From: Nocardioides ungokensis
GTDB lineage: Bacteria > Actinomycetota > Actinomycetes > Propionibacteriales > Nocardioidaceae
Direction: 5' to 3'
DNA: 64,000 bases
NCBI RefSeq assembly: GCF_013466985.1
Contig: NZ_CP059164.1
Span: forward strand, 4,535,001 to 4,599,000
Part shown: piece by piece, positions 1-8,884 of the stretch
Position numbering within the stretch: position 1 is the stretch's first letter
Layout of the letters: each line of letters begins with the position of its first letter
Made by a program: the position numbers and the translations under genes
The notes under the pieces: model-generated
Told to the model about the DNA's origin: nothing
Seen by the model: only the letters and a program-made list of their open reading frames with translations
Database searches by the model: none

Positions 1-1
1 G

Positions 2-130
2 AACGATGGCCTCGTCCAGACCTGGGTGAGGGTCGTCGACGAGCGTGGACGGGCACACCTGGAGGCTCGCTGGGTGACGACGCCGGGGACCCCCGCCGTC
101 ACCCCACCGGCGCACTCCCACGCCGCCTGA
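2..130 (+). CDS. C-terminal end of an unidentified protein (5' truncated by window edge)
   Basis: An open frame read from base 2 gives 42 residues and ends at TGA 128-130, with a Thr/Pro/Ala-rich tail (VTTPGTPAVTPPAHSHAA). The start lies outside the window. The visible part has no recognisable domain. A loose match to the tail of a beta-rich or hotdog-type protein (LVQTWVRVVDERGRAHLEARW) would be guesswork. It runs in the same direction as the acyl-CoA dehydrogenase that begins 46 bases later. Confidence 0.45.
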   Translation, partial: NDGLVQTWVRVVDERGRAHLEARWVTTPGTPAVTPPAHSHAA

Positions 131-175
131 CCTGCTGGGCCTGACCCCACTGGAGCGCCGGGTCATGATGGGCTC

Positions 176-1363
176 ATGACCGGACCGCTGGCACCCCTCG
201 CCCTGCTCGACACCGACTCGCTCATCGGCGAGGAGGACCGCGCCATGCGCGACACGGTCCGCTCCTTCGTCGACGACCGGCTGCGACCCGAGGTCGCGGG
301 CTGGTACGAGCGGGCGGACGTGCCCGTGCGGGACCTCGCGCTGGAGTTCGGCAAGCTCGGCCTGCTCGGCATGCACCTCGAGGGCTACGGCTGCGCCGGG
401 ACCAGCGCCACGGCGTACGGCCTGGCGTGCCTGGAGCTCGAGGCCGGGGACTCGGGCCTGCGCTCGATCGTCTCGGTGCAGGGGTCGCTGGCGATGTTCG
501 CGATCTGGAAGCACGGGTCGGCGGAGCAGAAGGACGCCTGGCTGCCCCGGATGGCCACCGGCGAGGCGATCGGCTGCTTCGGGCTGACCGAGCCGGACTT
601 CGGCTCCGACCCGGGAGGGATGCGCACCCGGGCGGTCCAGGACCCCGCTCCCGACGGACAGGGCGACTGGGTCCTCACCGGCAACAAGATGTGGATCACC
701 AACGGCTCGGTCGCCGACGTCGCCGTCGTCTGGGCGCGGACCGAGGACGGGGTGCGCGGCTTCGTGGTGCCGACGGACACACCCGGCTTCACCGCGACCG
801 AGATCAAGCACAAGATGTCGCTGCGCGCCTCGGTCACCGCCGAGCTGGCGCTGGACGGCGTGCGGTTGCCGGCCTCCGCGATGCTCCCCGAGGCGCACGG
901 GCTGTCCGGCCCGCTCTCATGCCTCACCGAGGCGAGGTTCGGCATCGTGTTCGGGGCCCTGGGCGCGGCCCGCGACTGCCTCGAGACCACGATCGCCTAC
1001 GCCCGCGAGCGGGAGATCTTCGAGCGGCAGCTCGCGTCGTACCAGCTCACGCAGGCCAAGCTCGCCGACATGGCGGTCGAGCTCGGCAAGGGGATGCTGC
1101 TCGCCCTGCACCTGGGCCGGCTCAAGGACGACGGCCGGCTGCCGACCCCCGCGATCAGCGTCGGCAAGCTCAACAACACCCGCGAGGCGCTCGCCATCGC
1201 CCGCGAGTGCCGCACCGTCCTCGGCGCCGCCGGGATCACGCTGGAGTACCCCCTGATGCGGCACGCCAACAACCTGGAGTCGGTGCTGACCTACGAGGGC
1301 ACGTCCGAGGTTCACCAGCTCGTCATCGGCCAGGCACTGACCGGGGAGTCGGCCTTCCGGTAG
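176..1363 (+). CDS. gcdH: Glutaryl-CoA dehydrogenase-like acyl-CoA dehydrogenase
   Basis: This 395-residue protein has the usual length for an FAD-dependent acyl-CoA dehydrogenase. It carries the family signature GCFGLTEPDFGSDPGG and the flavin-binding WITNG. The catalytic Glu lies in TYEGTSEVHQL (about residue 374). GLRSIVSVQGSL places an Arg at about residue 96, at the position that binds the substrate gamma-carboxylate in glutaryl-CoA dehydrogenases, so I favour glutaryl-CoA over a simple acyl-CoA substrate. The family oxidises and decarboxylates glutaryl-CoA to crotonyl-CoA in lysine/tryptophan catabolism. The ATG has no Shine-Dalgarno but a -10-like CATGAT ends six bases upstream (164-169), which suggests a leaderless mRNA. 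The gene is intact. Confidence 0.85.
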   Translation: MTGPLAPLALLDTDSLIGEEDRAMRDTVRSFVDDRLRPEVAGWYERADVPVRDLALEFGKLGLLGMHLEGYGCAGTSATAYGLACLELEAGDSGLRSIVSVQGSLAMFAIWKHGSAEQKDAWLPRMATGEAIGCFGLTEPDFGSDPGGMRTRAVQDPAPDGQGDWVLTGNKMWITNGSVADVAVVWARTEDGVRGFVVPTDTPGFTATEIKHKMSLRASVTAELALDGVRLPASAMLPEAHGLSGPLSCLTEARFGIVFGALGAARDCLETTIAYAREREIFERQLASYQLTQAKLADMAVELGKGMLLALHLGRLKDDGRLPTPAISVGKLNNTREALAIARECRTVLGAAGITLEYPLMRHANNLESVLTYEGTSEVHQLVIGQALTGESAFR

Positions 1364-1365
1364 AA

Positions 1366-1381
1366 AGTGGTCCAGACCACT
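1366..1381. promoter_or_regulatory. Perfect inverted repeat resembling a GntR/FadR-type operator
   Basis: AGTGGTCCAGACCACT is a perfect palindrome with 7-base arms around CA, starting three bases after the gcdH stop. The core TGGTC..GACCA matches the general shape of FadR-family operators. A second perfect inverted repeat, CGGACCTTGGTCCG, follows at 1399-1412. Both lie upstream of the YceI gene, so they may be operators for it. A short intrinsic hairpin ending the gcdH transcript is the alternative. Confidence 0.4.
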
Positions 1382-1458
1382 GCCGACCGGGAATGAAACG
1401 GACCTTGGTCCGGTTTGGATGGTTGAAGATTGAACAAACCGACCGTCAGGAGCAGACC

Positions 1459-2070
1459 ATGAACTTCCTCAACCGCACCAAGACCGCCACCGCCGTCGTC
1501 GACCCGACCTTCGACGCCCCCACCAGCGCCGTCGAGGACATCACCGGCGACTACACCATCGACCAGACCCACACGCGCCTCGGCTTCAGCGCCCGCCACG
1601 CGATGGTCACCACCGTCCGCGGCCAGTTCACCGACTTCACCGGCACCGCGCACATCGACACCGCGAACCCGGCTGCCTCGAAGGTCGCGCTGACCATCCA
1701 GACCGCCAGCATCGACACCGGTGTCGCCGACCGCGACGGCCACCTGAAGTCCGCCGACTTCTTCGACGCCGACAACAACAAGGAGATCACCTTCGTCTCG
1801 ACCAAGGTCGAGCGCGAGGACGCCTCCACCTGGCTGATCACCGGCGACCTGACCATGAAGGGCGTCTCCAAGCCCGTCACCATCGAGTTCGAGTCCACCG
1901 GCTCGGCCCGTGACCCCTTCGGCAACCTGCGCGTCGGCTTCGAGGGCGCGACCAGCATCAACCGCAAGGACTGGGGCCTGTCCTGGAACGCCGCGCTCGA
2001 GACCGGCGGCGTGCTCGTCAGCGAGAAGATCAAGCTCGAGTTCGACGTCTCGGCCATCCAGAACGGCTGA
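1459..2070 (+). CDS. YceI family lipocalin-like protein
   Basis: This 203-residue protein is a YceI domain over most of its length. The fold starts at GDYTIDQTHTRLGFSARHAMV and runs through GQFTDFTGTAHID, DGHLKSADFFDAD, TMKGVSKPVTIEFE, INRKDWGLSWN and ends in VSEKIKLEFDVSAI. Family members bind polyisoprenoids or amphiphilic ligands in a beta-barrel and are often stress-induced. There is no signal peptide, unlike E. coli YceI, so this copy is probably cytoplasmic. The ATG follows a GGAG at about 1449-1452. Two inverted repeats upstream (1366-1412) suggest repressor control, and a strong hairpin follows the stop. Confidence 0.88.
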   Translation: MNFLNRTKTATAVVDPTFDAPTSAVEDITGDYTIDQTHTRLGFSARHAMVTTVRGQFTDFTGTAHIDTANPAASKVALTIQTASIDTGVADRDGHLKSADFFDADNNKEITFVSTKVEREDASTWLITGDLTMKGVSKPVTIEFESTGSARDPFGNLRVGFEGATSINRKDWGLSWNAALETGGVLVSEKIKLEFDVSAIQNG

Positions 2071-2096
2071 CCACAGCCTGCTCGAAGCACGGTCCT

Positions 2097-2130
2097 GAGG
2101 GGGCCGCCGATGAAAATCGGCGGCCCCCTC
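2097..2130 (+). terminator. Intrinsic terminator after the YceI gene
   Basis: A perfect 15-bp stem (GAGGGGGCCGCCGAT at 2097-2111, its complement at 2116-2130) is closed by a GAAA tetraloop, 26 bases after the YceI stop. No clear T run follows, as is common for actinobacterial terminators. Confidence 0.75.
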
Positions 2131-2156
2131 GGCCATTTCCTGCTTCCATCGGAGCC

Positions 2157-3061
2157 ATGACCACACCGCTCCCGCTCCCGACGGCCTCTCCGAGCGCCCC
2201 CTGGTCCCCACCGACGCCGCCGCCGTCACCGCGGTCATGGCTGCCCAGGAGCTCCACGACGTAGGCGAGGTCGTCATCGAGGAGGCGGACATCGTCGCCG
2301 AGTGGCAGAGCCCCGGGTACGACGTCCCCGGCAGCACCGTGGGGGTCTTCGACGGCGAGACCCTGGTGGCGTACGCCGAGGTCAGCCACGGCGAGCGCGG
2401 GGACGCGGCAGTCCACCCCGAGCACCGGGGTCGTGGCCTCGGCACCGCCCTGGCCCGCTGGATGCAGGAGCGGGCGCGGGAGAAAGGCTCGAGCCGGATC
2501 GGCATGCCCGTCCCCGTGGACTCGCCGGGCGACCGGCTCCTCGAGTCGCTCGGCTACTTCGTCCGCTGGAACAGCTGGGTGCTCCGGCTCCCCGCCGGCA
2601 CCGCGGTCCCGCAGCGCGACCTGCCGGAGGGGTTCGCCGTGGGCGTGGCCTCGCCCGAGCAGTACCCCCAGTGCTGGACCGTCCAGGAGGACGCCTTCCT
2701 CGAGTGGTCCGACCGGGACCGGCAGTCCTTCGAGCAGTGGCGGGCCTGGACCGACCTGCGCCCCGGTTTCGAGCCGTGGCACCTGCGGGTCGTCACCGAC
2801 CCCGCGGGCGACGTCGTGGCCGTGGCCGTCCTGCAGATCCACCCGCCGTGCGCCTACATCGCCCGCCTCGCCACGCGCCGCGACCAGCGGGGCCGCGGGC
2901 TGGCCCAGGCGCTGCTCGTCGACGCGTTCGCGGCGGGCGCTGCGCACGGCACCACCGTCTGCGAGCTGTCCACCGACTCCCGCACCGGCGCGCTGGGCCT
3001 CTACGAGAAGGTCGGCATGGTCGTCACCTCGAACTGGGTCAACCGGGCCATCGACGTCTGA
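2157..3061 (+). CDS. Tandem GNAT acetyltransferase (N-terminus frameshifted)
   Basis: The intact frame from ATG 2237 gives 274 residues with two GNAT folds. The first has the acetyl-CoA loop HPEHRGRGLGTALARWM and the second has RDQRGRGLAQALLVDAF near the C-terminus, the arrangement seen in MshD-like proteins. The substrate is unknown. Sense sequence continues upstream of 2237 without a start codon (DGLSERPLVPTDAAAVTAV). ATG 2157 gives a plausible N-terminus (MTTPLPLP) in the neighbouring frame. One missing base near 2181-2189 would join them into a protein of about 301 residues. I treat this as a probable sequencing deletion. If it is real, translation would start at 2237. Confidence 0.78.
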
Positions 3062-3080
3062 CCCGGCCGAGGCGGGGTCG

Positions 3081-3135
3081 GCGCCGCTCGGCGCTGCTCG
3101 ACGCTGCTCGACGCCGGGGCCGGGGCCGGGGCCGG
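3081..3135. repeat. Low-complexity tandem repeats between convergent genes
   Basis: Three 10-base units (gcgccgctcg, gcgctgctcg, acgctgctcg) at 3081-3110 are followed by GGGGCC-type hexamers to about 3135. They lie between the convergent GNAT and FUSC genes and directly abut the FUSC stop. They may fold and slow transcription, but no clean terminator is visible. Confidence 0.6.
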
Positions 3136-4257
3136 TCACACCGGCTCGACGTCCTGCGAACGGGGCCGGGCGAACGGGAGAGGGGGCTGGCTGAGCGGGT
3201 TCGCCTTCGCCACCTCTCCCATCGCGTCGACGATGTTGCGCAGGTTGATGATCAGCGCGCCGTAGACCGGCCAGAGCCGGGGCGTGGGCTGCTCGGAGCC
3301 GAGCCGGTCGACGAGGTCGTTGAGCCGGTCGCGGACCGCCAGGATCGAGACCGGGTCCGCGGCGATGATCGCGTGGCCGGCGTCGCGCAGGAGCACGACG
3401 TACGGCTCGCGGAAGGCCGAGAGCCAGTCGCCGCTCTCGTCCATGCCGTGGTCGATGGTCTCCGCCATGCTGCGGGTCTCGGCCACCGCCTGCTCGAGCC
3501 GGCGCAGCAGGCCGAGCCACTCCTGCGGGTGGCGCAGCGCCTCCGCGGAGCGGCGCGGGTTCATCCGCGCGCTCTCGCGTGCCTGGCGCACCAGCGCCCA
3601 GGCCTGGTCGAGGTCCTCGTCGAGGTCACGGGTCCGGTCGATCCACCCGTGCACGTCGTCCGGGGTGCACCCGGCCGCGAGCCCGTCCCCGATGTCCTGC
3701 AGCAGCTCGCCGATCCGGTCGTCGAGGGCGTTCATGGCGGCGATCGCGGTGCGCGCCCGCAACGGCGGCCAGACGGCGAAGTTGACCAGCAGGCCGGTGA
3801 CGATGCCGATCGCCGTGTCCGCGAGGCGGTGCACGAGCATGTTGTCGTTGTTGGCGAAACCCGTCGTCAGCACCACGACCGCCGTCGCCGCGGTGGCGGT
3901 CCCCTGGCCCGACAGCCACGGCAGGGCCCCGGCCGCGAAGCCGACCAGGAGCGAGACCGCCAGCGCGGTCGGCCCGAGGCCGAACAGGTTCCCGACCGCC
4001 CACGCCACGAGCACGCCGATCACGGCGGCCCCGACCTGGCGGGCACCCTGGGAGAAGGTGCGGTAGACCGTCGAGTGCACGACCAGCAGCGCCGCCCACG
4101 GCGCCAGGAACGACAGCGGGAGGTGCCAGACCCGGGTCGCGATCAACCACGCGATCACCGCCGCGGCCACGGTCTTGGCCACCTGGACCACGTCGCTCCA
4201 GAAGACCGGGTCGTCCCACCGTTCGCGCGCCCAGCGCCGCAGCTCCCGGGATCGCAT
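3136..4257 (-). CDS. FUSC / aromatic acid exporter family membrane protein
   Basis: This 373-residue protein has an N-terminal half with about six membrane segments ([94 protein letters not shown]) and a long cytoplasmic helical C-terminal half. This layout is typical of FUSC/ArAE exporters such as AaeB relatives, which pump out aromatic carboxylates or other small acids. Its ATG shares one base with the TGA of the upstream acyl-CoA dehydrogenase (TGATG), so the two are translationally coupled. The substrate cannot be read from sequence. Confidence 0.82.
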   Translation of the reverse strand: MRSRELRRWARERWDDPVFWSDVVQVAKTVAAAVIAWLIATRVWHLPLSFLAPWAALLVVHSTVYRTFSQGARQVGAAVIGVLVAWAVGNLFGLGPTALAVSLLVGFAAGALPWLSGQGTATAATAVVVLTTGFANNDNMLVHRLADTAIGIVTGLLVNFAVWPPLRARTAIAAMNALDDRIGELLQDIGDGLAAGCTPDDVHGWIDRTRDLDEDLDQAWALVRQARESARMNPRRSAEALRHPQEWLGLLRRLEQAVAETRSMAETIDHGMDESGDWLSAFREPYVVLLRDAGHAIIAADPVSILAVRDRLNDLVDRLGSEQPTPRLWPVYGALIINLRNIVDAMGEVAKANPLSQPPLPFARPRSQDVEPV

Positions 4258-5474
4258 CAGCGGATCGGCGCGCCGGAGACGGACCGGGCGATGACCAGCC
4301 GCTGGATCTCCGAGGTGCCCTCGAAGATGGTGTAGATCTTCGCGTCGCGCGCCAGCGCTCCACGGGGTAGTCGCGGGTGAAGCCGTTGCCGCCGAGGATC
4401 TGCATCGCCCGCTCGGTCACCTTCACGGCGGTCTCGCCGGCGAAGAGCTTGGACATCGACCCCTCGGCCCGCTCGAAGGTCTTGCCCTGGCCGGCCATCC
4501 AGGCCGCCCGCCAGACCAGCAGCCGCGCGGCCTCGATCGAGGTCGCCATGTCGGCGAGCATGAACGCGATCGCCTGGTTCTCGATGATCGGCTTGCCGAA
4601 CTGCTCCCGGGTCTTCGCGTAGTCCAGCGCCACCTCGTAGGCCGCCCCGGGCGATGCCGATGGCCTGCGCGCCGACCGCCGGGCGGGTCCGCTCGAAGGT
4701 CGCCATGCTGGCGTTGCTGCCACCGGAGCTCGCGCCCTCCCGGGCCCGCGCCAGACGGGCGTCGAGCTTCTCCTTGCCACCGAGCAGGCAGCTGCCGGGG
4801 ACGCGCACCTGGTCGAGGACGACCTCGGCGGTGTGGCTGGCGCGGATGCCGTGCTTGTGGAACTTCTGGCCCTGGCTGAGTCCCTTCGTGCCCGGCGGCA
4901 CGATGAAGCTCGCCTGGCCGCGCGTGCGCAGGTCCGGGTCCACGACGGCGGTCACCACGTGGATGTCGGCCAGGCCGCCGTTGGTGGCCCAGGTCTTCGT
5001 GCCGTTGAGCACCCACTCGTCGGAGGCCTCGTCGTACGTCGCACGGGTGCGCATCGCGCCCACGTCGCTGCCGGCGTCGGGCTCGGAGGAGCAGAACGCC
5101 GCCAGCTTCAGGTCTCCCGGCGAGCCGAACATCTGGGGCACCCACTCGCCCACCTGCTCGGGGGTGCCGTTGGAGCTCACTCCCGCCGCGGCCAGGGCGG
5201 TGCCGACGATCGAGAGCCCGATGCCGGCGTCACCCCAGAACAGCTCCTCCATGGTGATCGGGATCCCCAGGCCGGTCTCATCGAAGGACTGGGTGGCGAA
5301 GAAGTCGATCGAGTAGAGCCCGATCTTGGCGGCCTCCTCCAGCACCGGCCACGGGAACTCCTCCCGCTCGTCCCACTCGGACGCCGCCGGACGGATCACG
5401 TCCGCGGCGAACGTGTGGACCCAGTCCCGCAGGTCGAGGTGGTCCTGGCCGAGGTCGAACGATGGCGTCGTCAC
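4257..5474 (-). CDS. Acyl-CoA dehydrogenase (two compensating frameshifts)
   Basis: This is a 405-residue FAD acyl-CoA dehydrogenase once two shifts are repaired. The first part has [19 protein letters not shown] and TKTWATNGG. The middle ([25 protein letters not shown] and [15 protein letters not shown]) lies in another frame. The end ([19 protein letters not shown], with the catalytic Glu) returns to the first frame. An extra base in a G run near 4645-4650 and a missing G near 4342-4346 explain both, with net zero length change. GTG 5474 is chosen because the family N-terminus begins there ([18 protein letters not shown]). It is coupled to the FUSC gene. The specific acyl substrate is unknown. 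Confidence 0.8.
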   Translation of the reverse strand: MTTPSFDLGQDHLDLRDWVHTFAADVIRPAASEWDEREEFPWPVLEEAAKIGLYSIDFFATQSFDETGLGIPITMEELFWGDAGIGLSIVGTALAAAGVSSNGTPEQVGEWVPQMFGSPGDLKLAAFCSSEPDAGSDVGAMRTRATYDEASDEWVLNGTKTWATNGGLADIHVVTAVVDPDLRTRGQASFIVPPGTKGLSQGQKFHKHGIRASHTAEVVLDQVRVPGSCLLGGKEKLDARLARAREGASSGGSNASMATFERTRPAVGAQAIGIARGGLRGGAGLREDPGAVRQADHREPGDRVHARRHGDLDRGRAAAGLAGGLDGRPGQDLRAGRGVDVQALRRRDRREGDRAGDADPRRQRLHPRLPRGALARDAKIYTIFEGTSEIQRLVIARSVSGAPIR

Positions 5475-5514
5475 GACCTCGACCGTACCCACGCAACGGG
5501 CCTCGACACGCGGG

Positions 5515-7155
5515 TCAGGCGTGGATGGGGGCCTCCGGGTCGAGCTCCGCCTCGACGCCCTCGTCACCCGCGTCGGCGACGTAGTCGTCGGGATGGGTCT
5601 GGTCCACGCCCTCGTCGACCTTCATCGCACGCATCACGACCGTGAGCACCACGGCGACGGCCAGGTTGGCCAGCAGCGCGATCAGCGCGATGTAGACCTT
5701 GGTGGTCGTGCCCGGGAAGACCACCAGGGGCCCGCCGAAGTGGCTGCTCGGGTCGGTGGCCAGTGGGACGCCGTACGCCAGCCAGGTGCCGTAGGCCATG
5801 CCGACCGCCCAGCCGGCCAGCAGCGCCCACCGGTGGAACCACCGCGTGTACAGGCCGATGACGATCGCCGGCAGCGTCTGCAGGATCCAGACGCCACCGA
5901 GCAGCTGCAGGTTGATCGCGAACTGGTTGGACAGCGCGAGCACGAAGACCAGCGCGCCGAACTTGACCACCAGCGAGACCAGCTTGCTCTGCGTGGCCTC
6001 CTGCTGGTGGGTCGCGTCCGGCTTGATGAAGGCCTTGTAGATGTTGCGGGTCCACAGGTTCGCCGCCGCGATCGACATGATCGCCGCCGGCACCAGGGCG
6101 CCGATGACGATGGCCGCGAAGGCGATGCCGGCGAACCAGCCGGGGAACTCGTTCTCGAACAGCTGCGGCACCGACTGCTGCGGGTTGTCGACCTTCACCC
6201 CGGCTGCGATCGCGACGAAGCCGAGCAGGGCGAGCAGCCCGAGCAGGAAGGAGTACGCCGGCAGCAGCGCGGCGTTGCGCCGGATCACGGTGCGGCTGCG
6301 GGTCGAGAGGACCCCCGTGATCGAGTGGGGGTACATGAACAGCGCGAGCGCCGAACCCAGCGCCAGGGAGGCGTAGGCCCACTGCGCGGCCGGCGGCGGG
6401 ATCGTGCCCGCGGTGGGTGCCCCGCCCGCCTTCACGGCCGCCGCGTTGACGTCGTCGAAGTGACCCTGCGCGGCCGAGAAGATGTGGCCCCAGCCGCCGA
6501 CCTGCGAGGGCAGGTAGAGCACCGCGACGATGATGACGAGGTAGATCAGCGAGTCCTTGACGAACGCGATCAGCGCGGGTGCCCGCAGGCCCGACGAGTA
6601 GGTGTAGGCAGCCAGCACGGCGAAGGCGATGAACAGCGGCAGGTCCTTCACGAACCAGTTGTCGCTGCCGGTGCCGATGCCCATGACCTCCAGGCAGACC
6701 TGCATGCCGACGAGCTGGAGGGCGATGTAGGGCATCGTCGCGAGGATGCCGGTCACCGCCACGGCGGTCGCCAGCGGCTTGCTGTCGTAGCGGCCCTGTA
6801 CGAAGTCGGCGGGCGTCACGTAGCTGTGCCGGTGCGAGACCGACCAGAGCCGTGGCAGGAACAGGAAGATCAGCGGGTAGACCACGATCGTGTACGGCAC
6901 CGCGAAGAAGCCGACCACGCTGCCGGCGTACAGCGTCGCGGGCACCGCGATGAAGGTGTACGCCGTGTAGATGTCGCCACCGATGAGGAACCAGGCGATG
7001 AAGGTGCCGAAGCCGCGGCCCCCGAGGCCCCACTCGTCGAGGCTGTCGAGGGACTCGGCGCGACGCCACCGGGCGGCCGCGAAGCCGAGGACGGTGACGA
7101 GCAGGAACAGGAAGACGAAGACGCCGACGAGGACGCCGTCCACGTGGCCGGTCAT
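5515..7155 (-). CDS. Sodium:solute symporter, MctP-like monocarboxylate permease
   Basis: This 546-residue protein has about 13 membrane segments of the SSS (sodium/solute symporter) family. Recognisable parts include EWGLGGRGFGTFIAWFLIGGD, DFVQGRYDSKPLA and RNAALLPAYSFLLGLLALLGF. The pairing with a DUF3311 protein directly upstream is typical of MctP-type importers of acetate, lactate, pyruvate or alanine. The first 20 residues are membrane-embedded after MTGHVDGV. Its ATG 7155 overlaps the DUF3311 stop by four bases, so the two form one transcription unit. The C-terminus is acidic (DEGVEAELDPEAPIHA). Confidence 0.85.
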   Translation of the reverse strand: MTGHVDGVLVGVFVFLFLLVTVLGFAAARWRRAESLDSLDEWGLGGRGFGTFIAWFLIGGDIYTAYTFIAVPATLYAGSVVGFFAVPYTIVVYPLIFLFLPRLWSVSHRHSYVTPADFVQGRYDSKPLATAVAVTGILATMPYIALQLVGMQVCLEVMGIGTGSDNWFVKDLPLFIAFAVLAAYTYSSGLRAPALIAFVKDSLIYLVIIVAVLYLPSQVGGWGHIFSAAQGHFDDVNAAAVKAGGAPTAGTIPPPAAQWAYASLALGSALALFMYPHSITGVLSTRSRTVIRRNAALLPAYSFLLGLLALLGFVAIAAGVKVDNPQQSVPQLFENEFPGWFAGIAFAAIVIGALVPAAIMSIAAANLWTRNIYKAFIKPDATHQQEATQSKLVSLVVKFGALVFVLALSNQFAINLQLLGGVWILQTLPAIVIGLYTRWFHRWALLAGWAVGMAYGTWLAYGVPLATDPSSHFGGPLVVFPGTTTKVYIALIALLANLAVAVVLTVVMRAMKVDEGVDQTHPDDYVADAGDEGVEAELDPEAPIHA

Positions 7156-7430
7156 CGGTCCCCCTCCCCGCGGGTGCGGACGCCGCGGGCGGCCCGGTCG
7201 CGCCGGGTGGCCTCGCGGGCGAACAGGAACGCGGTGACCGTGAGGAACGCCGAGCCGAGGATCAGCGCGAACTGGAACCAGTAGAAGAAGGGGAAGCCCC
7301 ACAGTGCGGGGCCCGCCTTGTCGTACAGCGGGACCAGCAGCGGCACCACCACCGCCGGCGCCAGCAGCACCAGGACGACGGCCCACAGGCCCCGGGACGA
7401 TCCGCCTTCGGGGCGACGGACATCGGTCAT
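7152..7430 (-). CDS. DUF3311 small membrane protein, symporter partner
   Basis: This 92-residue protein has two membrane helices (LWAVVLVLLAPAVVVPLLVPLYD and FFYWFQFALILGSAFLTVTAFLF) and a basic C-terminal tail. DUF3311 proteins occur almost always next to SSS symporters and are assumed to be small subunits needed for assembly or transport. The TGA overlaps the symporter start (ATGA). A GAGGTGTG tract just before the ATG is a plausible Shine-Dalgarno. Confidence 0.82.
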   Translation of the reverse strand: MTDVRRPEGGSSRGLWAVVLVLLAPAVVVPLLVPLYDKAGPALWGFPFFYWFQFALILGSAFLTVTAFLFAREATRRDRAARGVRTRGEGDR

Positions 7431-7486
7431 GACACACCTCCGAGTAGGTGGTACCCAGATCGGGACCGAATGTGACCATAGCCACC

Positions 7487-8263
7487 ATGACTGCTCCCGT
7501 CACCACCGACCTCTCCCGCTTCGACGACTGGCTGACCTGGCTCGCCGACCAGGGCGCCTCCGACCCCGACGTCCGGGTCGTGTGGGTGGGCGGCTCCGCG
7601 GCGACCGGTGGGTACGACGAGTGGTCGGACCTCGACATCGACCTCCTGTGCACCCCGGGCGAGGCCGACGCCGTCCACGACCGGCTGCTCGCCCGGATCC
7701 ACGAGGACTTCGACGTCGACCACGTCTGGGAGCTGCCCCGAGCGACCTGGCCGGACGGCCGCCAGTGCTTCATCAACCACCAGCACCGGCCGGGCGCCCT
7801 GAAGGAGCCGACCCGGATCGTCGACCTGCACATCTCCGAGCTGTCGGACGCGCACCGCTTCGTCGACGTGCGGCGGCACGGCACACCGATCGTCGTGCAC
7901 GACCCCGACGGGCTGGTCGAGCTGCGCCACGACGACGAGGACGCGATGCAGGCCGCGATCGTCGAGGGCGTCGACCAGATCCGGCAGCGCCTGGCCACCG
8001 CCGAGTGGCTGGTCAACCGGGCGCTGCGGCGCGGCCAGCAGCCCGAGGCGATCGCGTTCTACCTCAACTTCGCGCTCAGCCCGTTGGTGCGGCTGCTGCG
8101 CGTCGAGCACTGCCCGTGGCGCCACGACTTCGGGTTCCGCTACCTCCACACCGACCTGCCGGCCGACGTCGCGACGCGGGTCACCGCCCTGCTGCCCGGC
8201 AACGGCGACCTGGCCGAGCTGTCGGCGGCGTGCTTCGCGTGGACTGACGAGCTGCTCGCCTGA
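7487..8263 (+). CDS. Nucleotidyltransferase-fold protein
   Basis: This 258-residue protein has the polymerase-beta-type motif VGGSAATGGYDEWSDLDIDLL near residue 35: the Gly-Ser loop followed by Asp-Leu-Asp for metal binding. A helical C-terminal half follows (EWLVNRALRRGQQPEAIAFYLNF, RLLRVEHCPWRHDFGFRYLH). Aminoglycoside nucleotidyltransferases and stand-alone MNT-like proteins share this fold, so the substrate is open. I chose ATG 7487 over the upstream ATG at 7448 because the shorter form begins at the conserved region and has a weak -10-like GACCAT seven bases upstream. The gene diverges from the DUF3311/symporter pair. Confidence 0.72.
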   Translation: MTAPVTTDLSRFDDWLTWLADQGASDPDVRVVWVGGSAATGGYDEWSDLDIDLLCTPGEADAVHDRLLARIHEDFDVDHVWELPRATWPDGRQCFINHQHRPGALKEPTRIVDLHISELSDAHRFVDVRRHGTPIVVHDPDGLVELRHDDEDAMQAAIVEGVDQIRQRLATAEWLVNRALRRGQQPEAIAFYLNFALSPLVRLLRVEHCPWRHDFGFRYLHTDLPADVATRVTALLPGNGDLAELSAACFAWTDELLA

Positions 8264-8270
8264 GCAGGCC

Positions 8271-8846
8271 TCAGCCGTTCTGCTCCCACGCGAGGCGGGC
8301 CAGCGCCTCGACCTCGGCCGTGACGTCCTCGGGTGCGGCCAGCCCGATCTTGTGGGTGGACTGTCCCGGGCCGTTGCTCGCGGCCAACAGGTAGGAGGTG
8401 GGCGCCTCGGTGAAGCGCAGACCCAGGTCGACGCGGCTGCGGGTCGCGGCCGCCACGGCGGCGAACTGCCGGCGCCGCACGAACGGCGTGTAGCCGCCCC
8501 GGCCCTCGACGGTCACGTCGTCACCGAGCGAGGTCAGCAGCTCGCGGACCCGGTCGAAGACGGGACGCAGCGGCGCCCTCGCCCCGGCGTACTGCCCGTC
8601 GATGTAGCCCTCGACGTCCGGCTCGACCCACCCGTTGCGCCGGGCGGTCTCGAAGGCGATCGCCCACTGGGTGTTCTGCCCGATCCCGTGGGCCTCCTTG
8701 AGCCAGGCGCGCACGGCCTTCTGGTCGAGCGGGTCCACCCCGCTGGCCTCGACGGCCAGCACCCACTCGTCGAGGGTGCGGCCGGTCCGCTCCGCCATGG
8801 TCTCGGCGACCGCGGCCATCATGCGCTCCGGCGACCCGTTCGTCAT
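8271..8846 (-). CDS. DUF4287 / DUF5655 domain protein
   Basis: This 191-residue protein combines an N-terminal DUF4287 (MAERTGRTLDEWVLAVEASG, KAVRAWLKEAHGIGQNTQWA) with a C-terminal DUF5655-like domain (YTPFVRRRQFAAVAAATRSRVDLGLRF, ending HKIGLAAPEDVTAEVEALARLAWEQNG). The pair is common in actinobacteria and its role is unknown. The start is unusual: a second ATG 17 bases upstream (8863) begins a six-codon reading frame whose TGA overlaps this ATG. The -10-like TAGGCT sits before that upstream ATG. The gene converges with the nucleotidyltransferase gene, eight bases apart. Confidence 0.82.
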   Translation of the reverse strand: MTNGSPERMMAAVAETMAERTGRTLDEWVLAVEASGVDPLDQKAVRAWLKEAHGIGQNTQWAIAFETARRNGWVEPDVEGYIDGQYAGARAPLRPVFDRVRELLTSLGDDVTVEGRGGYTPFVRRRQFAAVAAATRSRVDLGLRFTEAPTSYLLAASNGPGQSTHKIGLAAPEDVTAEVEALARLAWEQNG

Positions 8847-8863
8847 GGTGCCCCGTTCGTCAT
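8843..8863 (-). CDS. Six-codon upstream ORF coupled to the DUF4287 gene
   Basis: ATG 8863 starts MTNGAP and stops at a TGA (8845-8843) that overlaps the ATG of the main gene by four bases. The first 12 bases (ATGACGAACGGG) repeat exactly at the main start, so the mini-ORF looks like a short tandem duplication. TAGGCT (8871-8876) ends seven bases before it, so a leaderless transcript would begin at this ATG and reach the main gene by re-initiation. Confidence 0.4.
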   Translation of the reverse strand: MTNGAP

Positions 8864-8884
8864 GGAGGCGAGCCTAGGTCGGGG

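Noticed and set aside
4257-5474. Programmed ribosomal frameshifting in the acyl-CoA dehydrogenase and other split genes
   Set aside because: The shifts occur in many unrelated genes, in both directions and in plain G/C runs without slippery heptamers or fixed positions. Assembly error is simpler.
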